In this document: positions 26,701-35,581 of the stretch, piece by piece
Layout of the letters: each line of letters opens with the position of its first letter
Position numbering within the stretch: position 1 is the first letter of the stretch
Origin: Thalassovita mangrovi
Lineage (GTDB): Bacteria; Pseudomonadota; Alphaproteobacteria; Rhodobacterales; Rhodobacteraceae
Direction of reading: 5' to 3'
DNA length: 64,000 nt
Assembly (NCBI RefSeq): GCF_009857745.1
Contig: NZ_WWEN01000008.1
Coordinates: 1 to 64,000, forward strand
Made by a program: the position numbers and the translations under genes
Notes under the pieces: model-generated
What the model saw: only the letters and a program-made list of their open reading frames with translations
Databases searched by the model: none
What the model was told of the DNA's origin: nothing

Positions 26701-29175
26701 ATCGCCGGTCCCGTCGCCGCCATCATAGGTCTCGCCCGAAACGACGTGTCCCTGATCGCTCACGCGAAGCGTGTCGTTGTCGGCACCGCCACGTACCTCG
26801 TCAAGGCCCGCGCCACCCTCGAGCGTATCGCCGCCCGAACCACCGAGCAGCGTTTCATTTCCAGAGCCGCCGGTGATGGCGTCATTCCCGCGCATCCCGC
26901 TCAGCAACTCGGTTTCCGCGTTCCCGATGATCGAGTCGGCCCCATCACCGCCATAGACAATCGTGAAATTCGCAAGCGTAACGCCCACCCCGTCTATGAT
27001 TCCGTTCCCGGCAGACAGGTCGATTGTCGAATCCGAGGTCACCGCAGCGGCGTTGAGTGTCCCTCTGTTGATGCCGGCGTCGAGTGCGGTGGAGTGGCTC
27101 GAGGCGCCGGCGTAATCCGAGAATTCATCGGTGAGAATGAAGCGGTTGTCGGCATCGTTGCCGGTGGAGCTGTCGCCCCAGACATTGACCTGGAGATCCG
27201 TGACCGTCCAGGTGTCATTGGTGTAATCATCGGTCAACGTAACCGTCCAGGTGCCGCTGGTGCTTTCTCCCCAGAATGCATTCGTCGACCATGTATAGGT
27301 CTCGTTGGTCAGGGTGGTGCTGCCGCCGTACCCGCTCTTGATCAAGTGGATCGAGGTTCCCGTCGGCGAGGTCAGAACGATGTCCATGTCGCCGATCCAG
27401 GTGTGGGAATATGTCAGCTGCACTTCGACCGTTTCGGCGAGGAAATCGTTCGGCGTGAAGTTGTAGCTGGCAGAGGTCCCCAACAGTTCGACCGTCGAAT
27501 TGATCAGATCGACGGTATAGAGCGCGTCATTGGCGCTGGTCTGCGCGGTCCCGCCCCAGGTTTCCGCCAGCCGCACCGCGGCATGGGCATCGACCAGGCC
27601 GAAGCCGTAATCCCTGGAGAAATGGAGCCCGCCGCCGTTCCAGTTCTCGGCGCCGTTGAAGAACCAGGCATTTTCTTCCGCACCCGCCAAACCGGCCCCG
27701 ACTGCGGAACCGACATGTCGGGCGGAGTAGGCCAGGATGTCCTGCACGTCGCGCCAGCCGAGGTTCGGGTTGGCTTCGAGTATCAGTGCGATCACCCCCG
27801 ACACCATCGGCGCCGCTGCGGAGGTGCCGTTGAAGCCGAACGTGTAGTCGGGATTTGTGCCGCTGTTATAGCCCTCGGCGCCAAGCCGGTCGGTTGTTAC
27901 CACTTCGCCTGGCGTCCCGAACGCAGAGACGAACAGGTTCGCGCCCTCGGTGGAATAAGAGGAGACGAACCCGTTCTGGTCGACCGCGGCGACCGATATC
28001 GTGTAGCGTGACGCGTTCCACGCCGAGCCATTGGCATCATGATCCAACCCGCGGCCATTGCCGGCAGATTTGACAAAGATCGTGCCGAGCCCGCCACGGC
28101 CGTTTTCCGCCCCGTACTCGAACGCGGACACCAGGCTGTCGGGCAGTGTCTGTGTCGGAACGTCTTTGTCGTAGTAATTGGAGCCGATCTGTGTGCCGAG
28201 CGACATGTTGACCACGTCGGCCGTACGGTCGATCCCTCCGGCCTGGGCCTCGCCGCTGGCATTCTGCACTGCCGCGCGCAACTGACCCAGGAATGCGTCG
28301 TAAAGTGCAGGAAGCGTCCCTGATGTCTGGACTCGGAAGCCGAAAATCGTCGCGCCATATGCCACGCCCACGGTCCCGGTGCCGTCGTTTTCTGAGGCGA
28401 TGATGCCGGCCACGGCGGTCCCGTGGTTGTTGCCGTCCACGCCCCCGGCATCGGCGTCGTTATCGAAGAAATCCCAATCAAGCGCCGTGCTGTAATTGCC
28501 GTCCAGATCGTGATGGGATCCGACGACCGCATCATCGATCACCGCCACTGCGACGCCGGCGCCGGTATAGGTCTGTCCGGTGCCGTCCCAAACTTCGGTC
28601 ACGTTCAGGTCAAGCAGCCCGGCGGTATTGTTCTGCAGGTGCCATTGTTGCGAGAACAGATCATCAGTCGGCAGTGCCATGCTGAGCGAGATGGCCTCGT
28701 CGCCATATTCGAAGGGCACCGTTTCGGTGCGGTCGCGTTCAGCAGGAGGAGTACTGATCCCCGAGAGCAGGGCCTCTAGCGACGTGCTGCCGAAAAGCTG
28801 GGCGAAAATGGTTCCTGTGCGCAGAGCCATTTCAGGCAAGCTGAATTGTGTTTCGGGCGTCGCGGCTTGTGCTGCCTCAGAGACCGCTGCGATCTGTCGC
28901 CCGCTCCCCGGTTTCTGGAAGCTCTGGAAGGTATGGGGCGTTTCGGGTGCGGCCTCTGCGGTATCGATCTCCGTCAACGGCGCTTCGCCGACCAGCTCAT
29001 GTCCGGCGCCCGGGGCTCCAGTGCCAATATCCGGGTATGCAGCAGAGCCGTCAGAGGAAGCTTGGAATCCGAAATCCGGCGTGTGGTCCGAAATCCTTGT
29101 TCGCAAATCGATGAAACCTTCGCTGTCGAAGGTGTTCAGGTTCCAAATTGAGTTCAGGTCGAAAAAAGCTTTCAT
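23713..29175 (-). CDS. Secreted subtilisin/kexin-like serine protease with P-domain, Ig-like repeats and RTX repeats
   Basis: The 1820-residue protein has no N-terminal signal. Residues 1-170 are an uncharacterised acidic lead or propeptide. A peptidase S8 domain (about 170-545) shows the triad Asp214 (VIDD), His251 (NNHGTAVAG) and Ser452 (GTSAAAP), with the oxyanion Asn373 in SAGNG, in kexin-like spelling. A P/Homo B domain follows (about 555-667), then an RTX calcium-binding block (about 740-800), a linker with a second short RTX patch (about 930-970), six tandem Ig/cadherin-like repeats of 92 residues (about 1047-1592), and a large RTX block (about 1600-1735) with a C-terminal tail ending YDLLA. 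C-terminal RTX plus no signal peptide indicates type I secretion; no T1SS genes are in the window. Transposase wreckage on both sides suggests horizontal gain. Confidence 0.92.
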   Translation of the reverse strand: MKAFFDLNSIWNLNTFDSEGFIDLRTRISDHTPDFGFQASSDGSAAYPDIGTGAPGAGHELVGEAPLTEIDTAEAAPETPHTFQSFQKPGSGRQIAAVSEAAQAATPETQFSLPEMALRTGTIFAQLFGSTSLEALLSGISTPPAERDRTETVPFEYGDEAISLSMALPTDDLFSQQWHLQNNTAGLLDLNVTEVWDGTGQTYTGAGVAVAVIDDAVVGSHHDLDGNYSTALDWDFFDNDADAGGVDGNNHGTAVAGIIASENDGTGTVGVAYGATIFGFRVQTSGTLPALYDAFLGQLRAAVQNASGEAQAGGIDRTADVVNMSLGTQIGSNYYDKDVPTQTLPDSLVSAFEYGAENGRGGLGTIFVKSAGNGRGLDHDANGSAWNASRYTISVAAVDQNGFVSSYSTEGANLFVSAFGTPGEVVTTDRLGAEGYNSGTNPDYTFGFNGTSAAAPMVSGVIALILEANPNLGWRDVQDILAYSARHVGSAVGAGLAGAEENAWFFNGAENWNGGGLHFSRDYGFGLVDAHAAVRLAETWGGTAQTSANDALYTVDLINSTVELLGTSASYNFTPNDFLAETVEVQLTYSHTWIGDMDIVLTSPTGTSIHLIKSGYGGSTTLTNETYTWSTNAFWGESTSGTWTVTLTDDYTNDTWTVTDLQVNVWGDSSTGNDADNRFILTDEFSDYAGASSHSTALDAGINRGTLNAAAVTSDSTIDLSAGNGIIDGVGVTLANFTIVYGGDGADSIIGNAETELLSGMRGNDAITGGSGNETLLGGSGGDTLEGGAGLDEVRGGADNDTLRVSDQGHVVSGETYDGGDGTGDILQINGGGSFDFSSSTVTGIEEIRFNTANDQVASFAASVASTGLVANALVIDAYETSGLANVVRFLATGDATLAGLTFRNWRPADHGLELVGGAAAQNLIGSSVSDAIEGGGGDDTVDGAAGDDTLTGGDGGDSYRYRFGDGSDRIVEAIGAAGTDVLRFEDLAREDVTFYRHGGTLEILLSDDAMISVDAQLDGGGLETIVFLGGGTMNSDEIAAAIVNRAPTGSVTISGTATEDQVLTASNTLADEDGLGTVSYQWQRDGGNISGATSATYTLTQADVGAAITVTASYTDGGGTAESVTSAATAAVTNVNDAPTGSVSISGIATEDQVLTASNTLADEDGLGTVSYQWQRDGGNISGATSATYTLTQADVGAAITVRASYTDGQGTAESVTSAATAAVTNVNDAPTGVVSISGSVTEGGMLTASNTLADEDGLGTISYQWQRDGGNISGATGGTYTLTQADVGAAITVRASYIDGQGTAESVTSAATAAVTNVNDAPTGVVTISGSVTEGGMLTASNTLADEDGLGTISYQWQRDGVNISGATSASYTLTQADVGAAITVTTSYTDGGGTAESVTSAATAAVTNVNDAPTGSVSISGIATEDQVLTASNTLADEDGLGTVSYQWQRDGGNISGATSATYTLTQADVGAAITVRASYIDGQGTMESVTSGATGAVANVNDDPVGSVVVTGTASEDQILTADISGLSDEDGLGEFSYQWLRDGAEISEAMESIYTLGRDDVGAVISVTVSYTDAYGTDESITSDATEEVEPADLELFGTPGDDILRGYTGNDTLRAGDGQDTLIGDDGDDSLSGGDSEDDLRDVIYGGNGNDSADGGYGNDELRGDSGNDTLIGGYGADTLIGGDGDDVLTGQAWSDMLFGGDGNDFINGGFGNDRVNGGAGADRFYHHGVEGHGLDWVQDYDAAEGDVLVFGGAATRDQFQVNFADTANAGEAGVAEAFVIYRPTGQVLWALVDGEAQEHISLRVGGIEYDLLA
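24400..26040 (-). repeat. Six tandem 276-bp coding repeats (Ig-like domains)
   Basis: The motif beginning GCGCTGCCA recurs at 25369, 25645 and 25921, exactly 276 bases apart, and further copies lie at 24817 and 25093. Each unit encodes about 92 residues with the core [15 protein letters not shown] and [14 protein letters not shown]. The inner five copies are nearly identical at nucleotide level, while the one nearest the C-terminus is diverged. Near-identity implies recent unequal exchange or gene conversion. Confidence 0.85.
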
Positions 29176-29507
29176 AACATCAAATCTCTTACTCTGGCAC
29201 TCGACCTGCGTCAGAAGATCAAGACCTTAACGGAAGCAAAGAAAACGGAGAATTCGAACATTGGTTTCAATAAGAAACGTTGCCTGGATGGTAGTGTCTC
29301 CGAACCGTAGTCTGCAAGAATTATGTGGAAAAGTTGGACCTTGCATCCTTGGAAAGGGGATGCCAGCCTTTGGAAAAGGCCAAATGTAAACGCTTTGAGC
29401 ACCTCTTTGGGAGAGGTTGGATGGATCGCCGCGATGATCGAGCATGGGGGAATAGACGGCGCTCAAGGCCCCGCTCCGCTGCAACTGGCAGCGTTTTGGT
29501 GCTTTCC
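29176..29507. other. Leader region upstream of the protease, no gene recognised
   Basis: This 332-base stretch should hold the promoter of the protease. I see no clear sigma-70 boxes or operator. An open frame reads through it on the plus strand into the small protein at 29508, but its translation before residue 60 is basic, low-complexity and unlike any family I know. Confidence 0.4.
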
Positions 29508-29720
29508 ATGTGCGCTGTGATGCTGACCGGAACATTGGTGCCCGGCGTGGAGTGCCCCACCTTGCGAACCGATGATGGCAAGACCATTGCCTTGTCTCAC
29601 CTTCCCGGCGCGGCGTTCGCAATCGGCGATCGTGTCACCGTGACTGGTTCAGGGTATGGCGCCTCTATGTCCTGCCAACAGGAAGTGCTTCTGGTGACGA
29701 AAGTCGAAGCTGCGAAGTAA
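29508..29720 (+). CDS. Small protein resembling DUF5818-type periplasmic proteins, possibly truncated
   Basis: About 70 residues containing LVPGVECPTLRTDDGK, then GDRVTVTGSGY and a late SCQQE. This layout (GTL..GVECP.LR.DDG, then a GD-x-VTVTG strand and a Cys) resembles short exported OB-like proteins of the DUF5818 group. A complete signal peptide is not visible from any start; only a short hydrophobic run VLVLSMCAVML precedes it, so the 5' end may have been lost when the IS elements moved. The start at 29508 is a guess, with 29520 as an alternative. Confidence 0.4.
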   Translation: MCAVMLTGTLVPGVECPTLRTDDGKTIALSHLPGAAFAIGDRVTVTGSGYGASMSCQQEVLLVTKVEAAK

Positions 29721-29828
29721 GCGCATTGGTGGGCTCGCGCCAGCGTGCGGTTTGGGCGCAGGACCCGTTAATCGGCTTGCGGCTGGCTTGGTCGCGTGAT
29801 TCACGTGCCTCCCAAAAATTGGGGCATC

Positions 29829-29906
29829 ATGAGCAATCCATTCTGGTTGAGCGATGCCCTGAAGGGCAAGGGGATCAGGCCCTGCATCCCGGGCCGACGA
29901 AGCGCG
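29829..29906 (+). mobile_element. IS5-family transposase remnant (N-terminus joined to interior)
   Basis: The frame starts MSNPFWLSDA, the N-terminus of an IS5/IS427-type transposase, and then jumps to LKGKGIRPCIPGRRSA, which belongs well inside the same protein. The catalytic region in between is missing. Directly after it the sequence becomes an IS3 fragment. Confidence 0.65.
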
Positions 29907-30021
29907 GCTGGTCGCGGACATGATTGAGCTGGCACGCCGGTTCGGCCGTTGCGGCCATCGTCGCTTCGCGGCTTTACTGAGTGATGCGGGCTGGGAAGTG
30001 AACGACAAGCGCGTCGAGCGC
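29896..30021 (+). mobile_element. IS3-family orfB transposase remnant
   Basis: In another frame, DEARLVADMIELARRFG and the following CGHRRFAALLSDAGW, ending VNDKRVERL, matches the N-terminal part of IS3-family (IS407-type) integrase-like transposases. The DDE core is absent. It is fused to the IS5 remnant, so the 490-base gap 29721-30211 is an insertion-sequence graveyard. Confidence 0.7.
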
Positions 30022-30115
30022 CTCCCCCGCAGCGCAGCCCGTCGAAGGAGACATTAGCCGCAACTGCGAACGCCTTGGGTCCGGATGACCGATGCGCCGA
30101 AAGGGGGGCCTTGTG

Positions 30116-30144
30116 TGCCGCAAGGCAGATGTGGCCTTGCGGCA
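30116..30144. terminator. Stem-loop downstream of the enoyl-CoA hydratase gene
   Basis: TGCCGCAAGG (30116-30125) and CCTTGCGGCA (30135-30144) form a perfect 10-base stem with a 9-base loop. It lies 67 bases beyond the stop of the minus-strand enoyl-CoA hydratase gene. The absence of a clear T-run leaves its terminator role uncertain. Confidence 0.45.
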
Positions 30145-30211
30145 AGTCGCAGCCGCCTGATCACTTGGCATGACAATCCGAATACAAGGTCAGGTGGCTG
30201 CGCCGGGGCGA

Positions 30212-31003
30212 TCACGTGCCGGTATAGACAGGAGTACGCCTGTCGATCCATGCCGACAGGCCCTCGCCGATGTCACGGGTGGCAGCCATGCGGCCAAACT
30301 GTTCGCGTTCAATTGCAAGGCCCTCCGTGATGGAGGCGTTCAGACCGCGCGTCACGGCGGTGATGATCCGTGCGGCCGCCAAGGGCGAATGACGCAAAAT
30401 ACGCTCGGCCAACCCAAATGCGGCGGGCATGAGATCGTCGTGCGGAACGACCCGGTTGACCAGGCCAAGCTCGTAGGCACGATCCGGCCCGAACGGATCC
30501 CCCGTAAGCAGAAGCTCAAGCGCACGCTTGCGCCCGGCAAGCCGCGGCAGACGTTGGGTTCCTCCAAAGGTCGGCGGGATGCCGATATTGATCTCGGGCT
30601 TTGCGAACATGGCCTTGTCGGAGCTCACGGCAAGATGAACCGCCTCGGTGATTTCACAGCCGCCACCGAAGGCGATCCCGTTCACGGCAGCGATGATCGG
30701 TTTACCGAAGGCCTCCAGACGCCGCGTCATGCTCTGCCCCCGGCGCACGAACTGCTTGATCGCGATATCCGGACCCATCTTCACGCTTCCGGTAAATTCA
30801 TGGATATCCCCGCCGGCCGAGAAAGCGCGATCCCCTGCGCCGGTCAGAATGACAGCGCGCACAGTGCTGTCGTCCTCGATCACGTCCAGAAGTTCGATCA
30901 GCCGATCATTCATCTGATAGTTCAGCGCGTTGAGCTTGTCGGGCCTGTTGAGCGTCAGGACGGCGATCGCGCCCTCGCGTTCCATCAATACAGTTTCAGT
31001 CAT
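30212..31003 (-). CDS. Enoyl-CoA hydratase/isomerase family protein
   Basis: The 263-residue protein has the crotonase fold: LNRPDKLNALN, the oxyanion-hole segments AFSAGGDI and NGIAFGGGCE, and the second catalytic glutamate region PEINIGIPPTFGGTQRL, so both usual glutamates are present. It should hydrate or isomerise an acyl-CoA in the cytoplasm. A GGAGGT site precedes the ATG. It stands alone, divergent from a TetR regulator 76 bases away that probably controls it. Its CoA substrate is unknown. Confidence 0.9.
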   Translation of the reverse strand: MTETVLMEREGAIAVLTLNRPDKLNALNYQMNDRLIELLDVIEDDSTVRAVILTGAGDRAFSAGGDIHEFTGSVKMGPDIAIKQFVRRGQSMTRRLEAFGKPIIAAVNGIAFGGGCEITEAVHLAVSSDKAMFAKPEINIGIPPTFGGTQRLPRLAGRKRALELLLTGDPFGPDRAYELGLVNRVVPHDDLMPAAFGLAERILRHSPLAAARIITAVTRGLNASITEGLAIEREQFGRMAATRDIGEGLSAWIDRRTPVYTGT

Positions 31004-31058
31004 GATGCTACCTCCATCGATTGCATTGACAGAACTCTGCGAACCGGGGATGTCTAAG

Positions 31059-31078
31059 TAAACTCACTGGGTAGTATA
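31059..31078. promoter_or_regulatory. Possible TetR operator in the divergent spacer
   Basis: The 20-base element has outer half-sites TANACT and AGTNTA in inverted orientation around an 8-base centre, next to the TetR start codon at 31080. Size and place suit a TetR-family operator, but the symmetry is imperfect. Confidence 0.35.
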
Positions 31079-31079
31079 C

Positions 31080-31679
31080 ATGGCACGACCATCTGCCGAG
31101 ACCACGCGCGACAGGATTCTTACAGCGGCCAACAAGCTGTTTTACGGCGAAGGCATTCGCGCGGTGAGCGTCGATGCCATCGCGGAAAAGGCCGGGCTGA
31201 CCAAGCGCTCGCTCTACTATCATTTCCGCAGCAAGGATGAGCTGATCGAGGCCTATCTTGTGTCCCGGGACCAGCCGAATCTCGCTGCATTCGAGGGATG
31301 GTTCGACGCCGCGGAAGGGTCGGTGGCCGACAAGACGTCAGCCATCTTTTTGAACGTCGCACGGAACGCCCGGCATCCCAAATGGAAGGGCTGCGGTTTC
31401 CTGCGAACCGTAGCGGAGCTTGCGAACATGCCGGGGCATCCGGCGGTGGCGGTGGGGGCCGCCCACAAGAAGAAGTTCGAGGCCTGGTTGGCGGGGCGGT
31501 TTTCCGCGGCCGGCATCGGCGGCTCCGATGTCCTGGCCCGGCAGGTGTCCGTGCTGATGGACGGGGCGTTCGCGGCCATGCTGACGCATCGCGATCCCGG
31601 CTATGCCGAGGCCGCCGCGACGGCTGCGCGAGAACTCGTTCATCACAGGCTCGGAACTGCTGACAGCAGTCATTCCTGA
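31080..31679 (+). CDS. TetR family transcriptional regulator
   Basis: The 199-residue protein has the TetR HTH at its N-terminus (RILTAANKLFYGEGIRAVSV, then EKAGLTKRSLYYHFRSKDEL, residues about 13-56) and an alpha-helical ligand domain. The ATG follows the candidate operator directly, so the 5' leader would be very short. It probably represses the divergent enoyl-CoA hydratase gene and itself. Confidence 0.92.
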   Translation: MARPSAETTRDRILTAANKLFYGEGIRAVSVDAIAEKAGLTKRSLYYHFRSKDELIEAYLVSRDQPNLAAFEGWFDAAEGSVADKTSAIFLNVARNARHPKWKGCGFLRTVAELANMPGHPAVAVGAAHKKKFEAWLAGRFSAAGIGGSDVLARQVSVLMDGAFAAMLTHRDPGYAEAAATAARELVHHRLGTADSSHS

Positions 31680-31861
31680 TCTTCGCAACACCGGTCAGTC
31701 CGGAATCGGAACCGACCTGGGATGCAGCGCGGCATGGAGCATTGAGCCGACCTTCGCTGCGCCAACCATGGGTGACCGTGATGCGCAGTTAGCGACCTTT
31801 GCAAAATCACGGTATCGAGCGGCGCTGACCGGCAAGTTCCCCTACCAGTTCTATCGCCAGA

Positions 31862-31983
31862 TCAACCGTCTTCGGGGAGAAGCCGGATCTCCGACAACAG
31901 GCTGCGAATGATGGACGTCGCCTTGGCCCTGATTGCTGGATCGTGCAAGGCAATAGACAGGTTCACGACGCCCGATTGAGGAT
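31862..31983 (-). mobile_element. Serine recombinase (resolvase/invertase) C-terminal remnant
   Basis: The minus strand reads GVVNLSIALHDPAIRAKA and then TSIIRSLLSEIRLLPEDG to a stop at 31862-31864. The arrangement L.DPA.R..A..I.RSLI..I.L.P.DG is the C-terminal helix of large serine recombinases found on mobile elements. The catalytic domain and zinc ribbon are missing, and the fragment runs into the end of the pyroglutamyl peptidase gene. It accounts for most of the 309-base gap after the TetR gene. Confidence 0.55.
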
Positions 31984-31988
31984 CAGCG

Positions 31989-32648
31989 TCATGTCGTTTC
32001 GGCCTCGATAACGGTTTCGGTGATCACGCTTTGAATGGCGGCGATCATCATGTCCAGTGACATCGAGGCCAGGTCGGCGCGTTGGTGCAGTTCCAACCGC
32101 GCTTCATCGGCCAGCGATGTCAGCAGTTCGGCCACCTGTTCGGGCAGGTAGGGCAGGTGGACGAAGCCGCAGCGTGTCGTCGCGCCGGTCCGGGCGCAAT
32201 GATCCAGCGCGGTGAACAACAGGGCGTTGCACAGAAATGCCCCCGCCGTGTCCGAGATCCGGGACGGAATGCCCTCGGCGCGCAGCGCATCGCGGATTTT
32301 CGGCAGCGGCAGGCCACTGCGATGGGCTGCCGGGGCATCGGGATCGATGACGCCACTCAGCAGGTTGCCGACCTGGTCGGCGATTTCGAAATCGAGCGTG
32401 TTGGCACCCATCCGTTCCAGCCGGATCACCGCTTCGCCCGGCCAGAGGCCGAGAGAGATCATGGCCACCGGCGCATACGTGTCGATCAGCGCGGGGACAC
32501 GTTTGCGGACCTCGGCATAATCCACCGGCAGCACGACGCCGCGGACCTCGTGCCCGGCGATCGTCGTGCCGTCCAGCGCCTGTGCCACCTGCTGGGATGG
32601 ATTGGCGCCGCGCCCGCCATAGCCTTCGTATCCGGTAATCAGAATCAT
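31989..32648 (-). CDS. pcp: Pyroglutamyl-peptidase I family cysteine peptidase (C15)
   Basis: The 219-residue cytoplasmic enzyme removes N-terminal pyroglutamate from peptides. It starts MILITGYEGYGG, the usual family opening, and shows the triad positions Glu78 (IRLERMGAN), Cys140 (GAFLCNALL) and His164 (GFVHLPYLPEQ). The start at 32648 gives normal length; the upstream in-frame extension overlaps the AraC gene and is not family-like. The AraC-type regulator upstream is on the same strand with a gap of about 106 bases. The pairing with amide uptake and amidase genes fits scavenging of lactam-containing compounds. Confidence 0.88.
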   Translation of the reverse strand: MILITGYEGYGGRGANPSQQVAQALDGTTIAGHEVRGVVLPVDYAEVRKRVPALIDTYAPVAMISLGLWPGEAVIRLERMGANTLDFEIADQVGNLLSGVIDPDAPAAHRSGLPLPKIRDALRAEGIPSRISDTAGAFLCNALLFTALDHCARTGATTRCGFVHLPYLPEQVAELLTSLADEARLELHQRADLASMSLDMMIAAIQSVITETVIEAETT

Positions 32649-32754
32649 CGCCAAACCAGTCTTCTGTTTCGTTTCGTATCGGGTTTTCCAAACCGCACCG
32701 GCGGTTCTGGAAATGTGCGACCTGCCGGCGCCTTGCGATCGATTGAACGCTCCA

Positions 32755-33708
32755 TCATTTTCGCAGCAGCACCGCGCTTGGAGACCGCCCGAATTCCCGT
32801 TTGAAGGCCCGGCTGAAATGGGAAACATCCCTGAAACCGTAATCAAAGGCGATGTTTGTAATGGAAACGGGCTGTCCTTGGGCGATCACCTTGTAGGAGG
32901 CTTCCAGCCTTTGCTTCCACAGCCACCGCATCGGTGTCATTCCCTCGGAACTGAACAGGCGGTTCAACGATCTGGGCGACACGCCCTGCATTGCGCAGAC
33001 CCGGTCGATGCTCAGATCGGTATCTTGGAGGTTGTCGAGCATATAGCGTTTGATCTTGTTCAGCTGTCCCTGCCTGTGCCCCTGGAACTGTGCGGCGTCG
33101 GGAAGGAAACACTGTTCGACGCTGCTGAACATCAGATCGAGCGCCGAGGATTCCAGCTTCGGTGAAAAATCGGCGGCATCCGCGTCTGCCGATGACTGCA
33201 GCTCCGACAGGATGGACCGGAAAAATCTGGCTGCATAGGACGCGCTCGGAAGGCGCCGGGCTGTGAAATCGGCCACCTGTTCAAGCCGCGAAACGGCTTG
33301 GTGTCTGGGGACCGCCACGATCAGGCTTCGGGCATTCCCCATGTAATTCACCGTGAAGGGGTTCGCCTGATCATACAGAACGATGTCCCCGGGTTTCGCC
33401 GTGGTATTCCGATCCGCCTGCAGGAAGCCTATTTCACCGCTCTGGATCAGTACCAGCATGATATGGTCGCGGGGATCGCGGCGGATATCCTGCGCGCTTC
33501 TGACCAGCGGCAAGTGTACGCCGCCTGTTCTGGCCGAGACATCGCCGAAATGAAGCGCCCCGAAGCTCCAGGACTTTACCTCTCCGTTAAAGTTCGGTTC
33601 GTTCGGGATGTCGCATTCGGTTGTCGAAAACTGCCGGCACGTCATGTCGTGCCAGTGTTCAAACCCCGCGCCGTAGTTCCCCCTGTTTATATAGCTCTGT
33701 TGTTGCAT
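32755..33708 (-). CDS. AraC family transcriptional regulator
   Basis: The 317-residue protein has an N-terminal AraC-binding-like sensory domain (about 20-190, with PGDIVLYDQANPF) and a C-terminal double HTH (about 215-315) including LSIDRVCAMQGVSPRSLNRL and the family signature ITNIAFDYGFRDVSHFSRAF. It resembles the FeaR/AmiR-like activators that govern amine and amide catabolism. An AGGGGA site precedes the ATG. It is divergent from the amide importer operon across a 624-base spacer, so it probably activates that operon. Confidence 0.9.
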   Translation of the reverse strand: MQQQSYINRGNYGAGFEHWHDMTCRQFSTTECDIPNEPNFNGEVKSWSFGALHFGDVSARTGGVHLPLVRSAQDIRRDPRDHIMLVLIQSGEIGFLQADRNTTAKPGDIVLYDQANPFTVNYMGNARSLIVAVPRHQAVSRLEQVADFTARRLPSASYAARFFRSILSELQSSADADAADFSPKLESSALDLMFSSVEQCFLPDAAQFQGHRQGQLNKIKRYMLDNLQDTDLSIDRVCAMQGVSPRSLNRLFSSEGMTPMRWLWKQRLEASYKVIAQGQPVSITNIAFDYGFRDVSHFSRAFKREFGRSPSAVLLRK

Positions 33709-34332
33709 GGCTTCCCCTGAAACCCAAAGTCATCCCTCGCGACCAGAGTGATAGGTTTACGTTACGGCACAAGTTTTTTGACCAAAGCCGATAATGCCAG
33801 ACCCCATCCCCCTTCTGGCAGTTTCAGCACATAAGCTGGCACGGACGATCAAGCGTATGTCCATTTGTGAATTCAATAATCCTTAAGAGTTCATGAAAAA
33901 GGAGCCGCTCCGCGAACCGATGAAACCCGCAGGTTTCCAGCCGTTCGCCGTTAAAAAAATGACAAACAGTCGCTCAACAAATAAGCACTCTGGGGGCATC
34001 TTCGAAGCGATCTGCGAAAAAGCGCAAAGCAAAATGCGCCTGCCTTCGATCGCTTTCGATACATCCCGGGGCAGCGTCTGCAGCCGCCCCCGGGGCAAGA
34101 GGCCCGGCCGGAAAGCCATGATACGACCTCATGTGCCGTGCCGTCATCCAAACATGACAAGACGTGCCAACCGGATCGGGACCTGCGGGTCCGGAGCGGC
34201 GCAGAGCAGCTAATTCACGACTTTCGACACCGTTCGAACCGGCCGGAACACGGCCATCAAAAGAAGTGATCCGAAGAGATCAACAACAAGTCCCGACCTA
34301 CACGGGACATTCCAACAGAAAGGTAAATACCG
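33709..34332. other. Long divergent regulatory spacer between the AraC gene and the amide importer
   Basis: No coding sequence or RNA gene is recognised in these 624 bases, although base composition is clearly more AT-rich at 33740-33990 than in the flanking genes. Around 34066-34095 lies an imperfect GC-rich inverted repeat (CCCGGGG and CCCCGGGG). The size suits upstream activator sites for an AraC regulator plus two promoters. I could not identify defined half-sites. Confidence 0.4.
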
Positions 34333-35571
34333 ATGACACTCTCACGTCGAAATTTTCTCCGGAATACCGCTGCCGGGGGCATGACGCTCGCGGCGCCTTC
34401 GCTGATCGGCACCATGGCCAAGGCCGCTGACGGCCCGATCAAGATCGGCAGCCTGCATGACCTCGCAGGACCGCTGGCCGCGACCGGCGAACCGATGGTC
34501 TATGCCATCCAGCTGGCGGTCGAGGAACTGAACGCCGCCGGTGGCCTGCTCGGCCGCGAACTTGAGTTGGTCAATTACGACACCCAGTCCAACATCCAGC
34601 TCTATTCGCAATATGCCCAGCAGCTGGCGGTCCGCGACAAGGTCGACGTGATCCACGGCGGCATCACCTCGGCGTCGCGCGAAGCGATCCGGCCGATCTT
34701 CGACCGGTTCCGCACGCTCTATTTCTACAACACCCTGTACGAAGGCGGCGTCTGCGACCGCAACACCTTCAACACCGGCACCACGCCCGCCCAGACGGTC
34801 GAGAAACTGGTGCCCTACGCGATGAACCTGTGGGGCAAGAAGGCCTATATCATCGCCGCCGACTACAACTACGGTCAGATCACCGCCAAGTGGATGAAGA
34901 AATACGTCCAGGACAATGGCGGCGAGGTGGTCGAGATCGACTTCTTCCCGCTGGATGTCACCAACTTCGGCCCGTCGATTTCGCGCATCCAGGCGGCCAA
35001 GCCCGACCTGCTGCTGTCGGCCATGGTGGGCGGCAACCACACCGCGTTCTATCGCCAATGGGCCGCCGCCGGTCTGAAGGGCGAGATTCCGATCGCCTCC
35101 ACCACGTTCGGCCTGGTCAACGAACCGGCGACGCTGGAACCGGAGGAAAGCAACGGCGTCATCGGCAGCTACGGCTATTTCGAGGAACTGCAGACGCCCG
35201 CGAGCCTTGCCTTCGTCAAGGCGATCAAGGACCGGCACGGGGCGCAGACACCCTATATCAGCGAACTGGCCGCGGCGAGCTATGAGGGTGTGTACCTGTG
35301 GGCGGAAGGCGTCAAGCTGGCCGGCACGACCGAACGCATGGCGGTGATCGAGGCGCTTGAAACCGGTATCTCGGTCGATGGGCCCAGCGGCAAGGTGGTG
35401 ATCGATCCCAAGACCCACCACGTGACCCGCAACGCCTTCCTCGCGGAAGTTGAGAACAAGTCCTGGAAAGTGCTGGAGACCTTCGAACAGCAGGCGCCGC
35501 TCGATACGGCGGCGGTCTGCGACCTCGAAGCGAACCCGAACGATACCACCCAGTACGAAATCAACATCTGA
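34333..35571 (+). CDS. Amide/urea-type ABC transporter substrate-binding protein (FmdD/AmiC/UrtA family)
   Basis: The 412-residue protein has a clear Tat leader (LSRRNFLRNTAAGG, motif SRRNFLR) and a mature domain KIGSLHDLAGPLAATG typical of the leucine/amide-binding fold (periplasmic binding protein type 1). Segments such as AVEELNAAGGLLGRELELV and the Tyr-rich LYFYNTLYEGGVC match short-chain amide and urea binders rather than branched amino acid binders. It leads a five-gene importer followed by an amidase, which supports an amide ligand. Confidence 0.88.
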   Translation: MTLSRRNFLRNTAAGGMTLAAPSLIGTMAKAADGPIKIGSLHDLAGPLAATGEPMVYAIQLAVEELNAAGGLLGRELELVNYDTQSNIQLYSQYAQQLAVRDKVDVIHGGITSASREAIRPIFDRFRTLYFYNTLYEGGVCDRNTFNTGTTPAQTVEKLVPYAMNLWGKKAYIIAADYNYGQITAKWMKKYVQDNGGEVVEIDFFPLDVTNFGPSISRIQAAKPDLLLSAMVGGNHTAFYRQWAAAGLKGEIPIASTTFGLVNEPATLEPEESNGVIGSYGYFEELQTPASLAFVKAIKDRHGAQTPYISELAAASYEGVYLWAEGVKLAGTTERMAVIEALETGISVDGPSGKVVIDPKTHHVTRNAFLAEVENKSWKVLETFEQQAPLDTAAVCDLEANPNDTTQYEINI

Positions 35572-35581
35572 GGCTAGGCAC

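Noticed and set aside
23758-28011. A 1417-codon open frame on the plus strand
   Set aside because: It is the antisense of the RTX protease gene. Its translation repeats with the same 276-base period and has no family resemblance; the minus frame has a catalytic triad and RTX motifs.
29325-29507. N-terminal extension of the small DUF5818-like protein
   Set aside because: The translated extension is basic and low-complexity with no signal peptide, so it is probably not translated as such.
31603-31911. A 102-codon plus-strand frame after the TetR gene
   Set aside because: It overlaps the end of the TetR gene in another frame and has no recognisable domain; the opposite strand carries a recombinase fragment instead.
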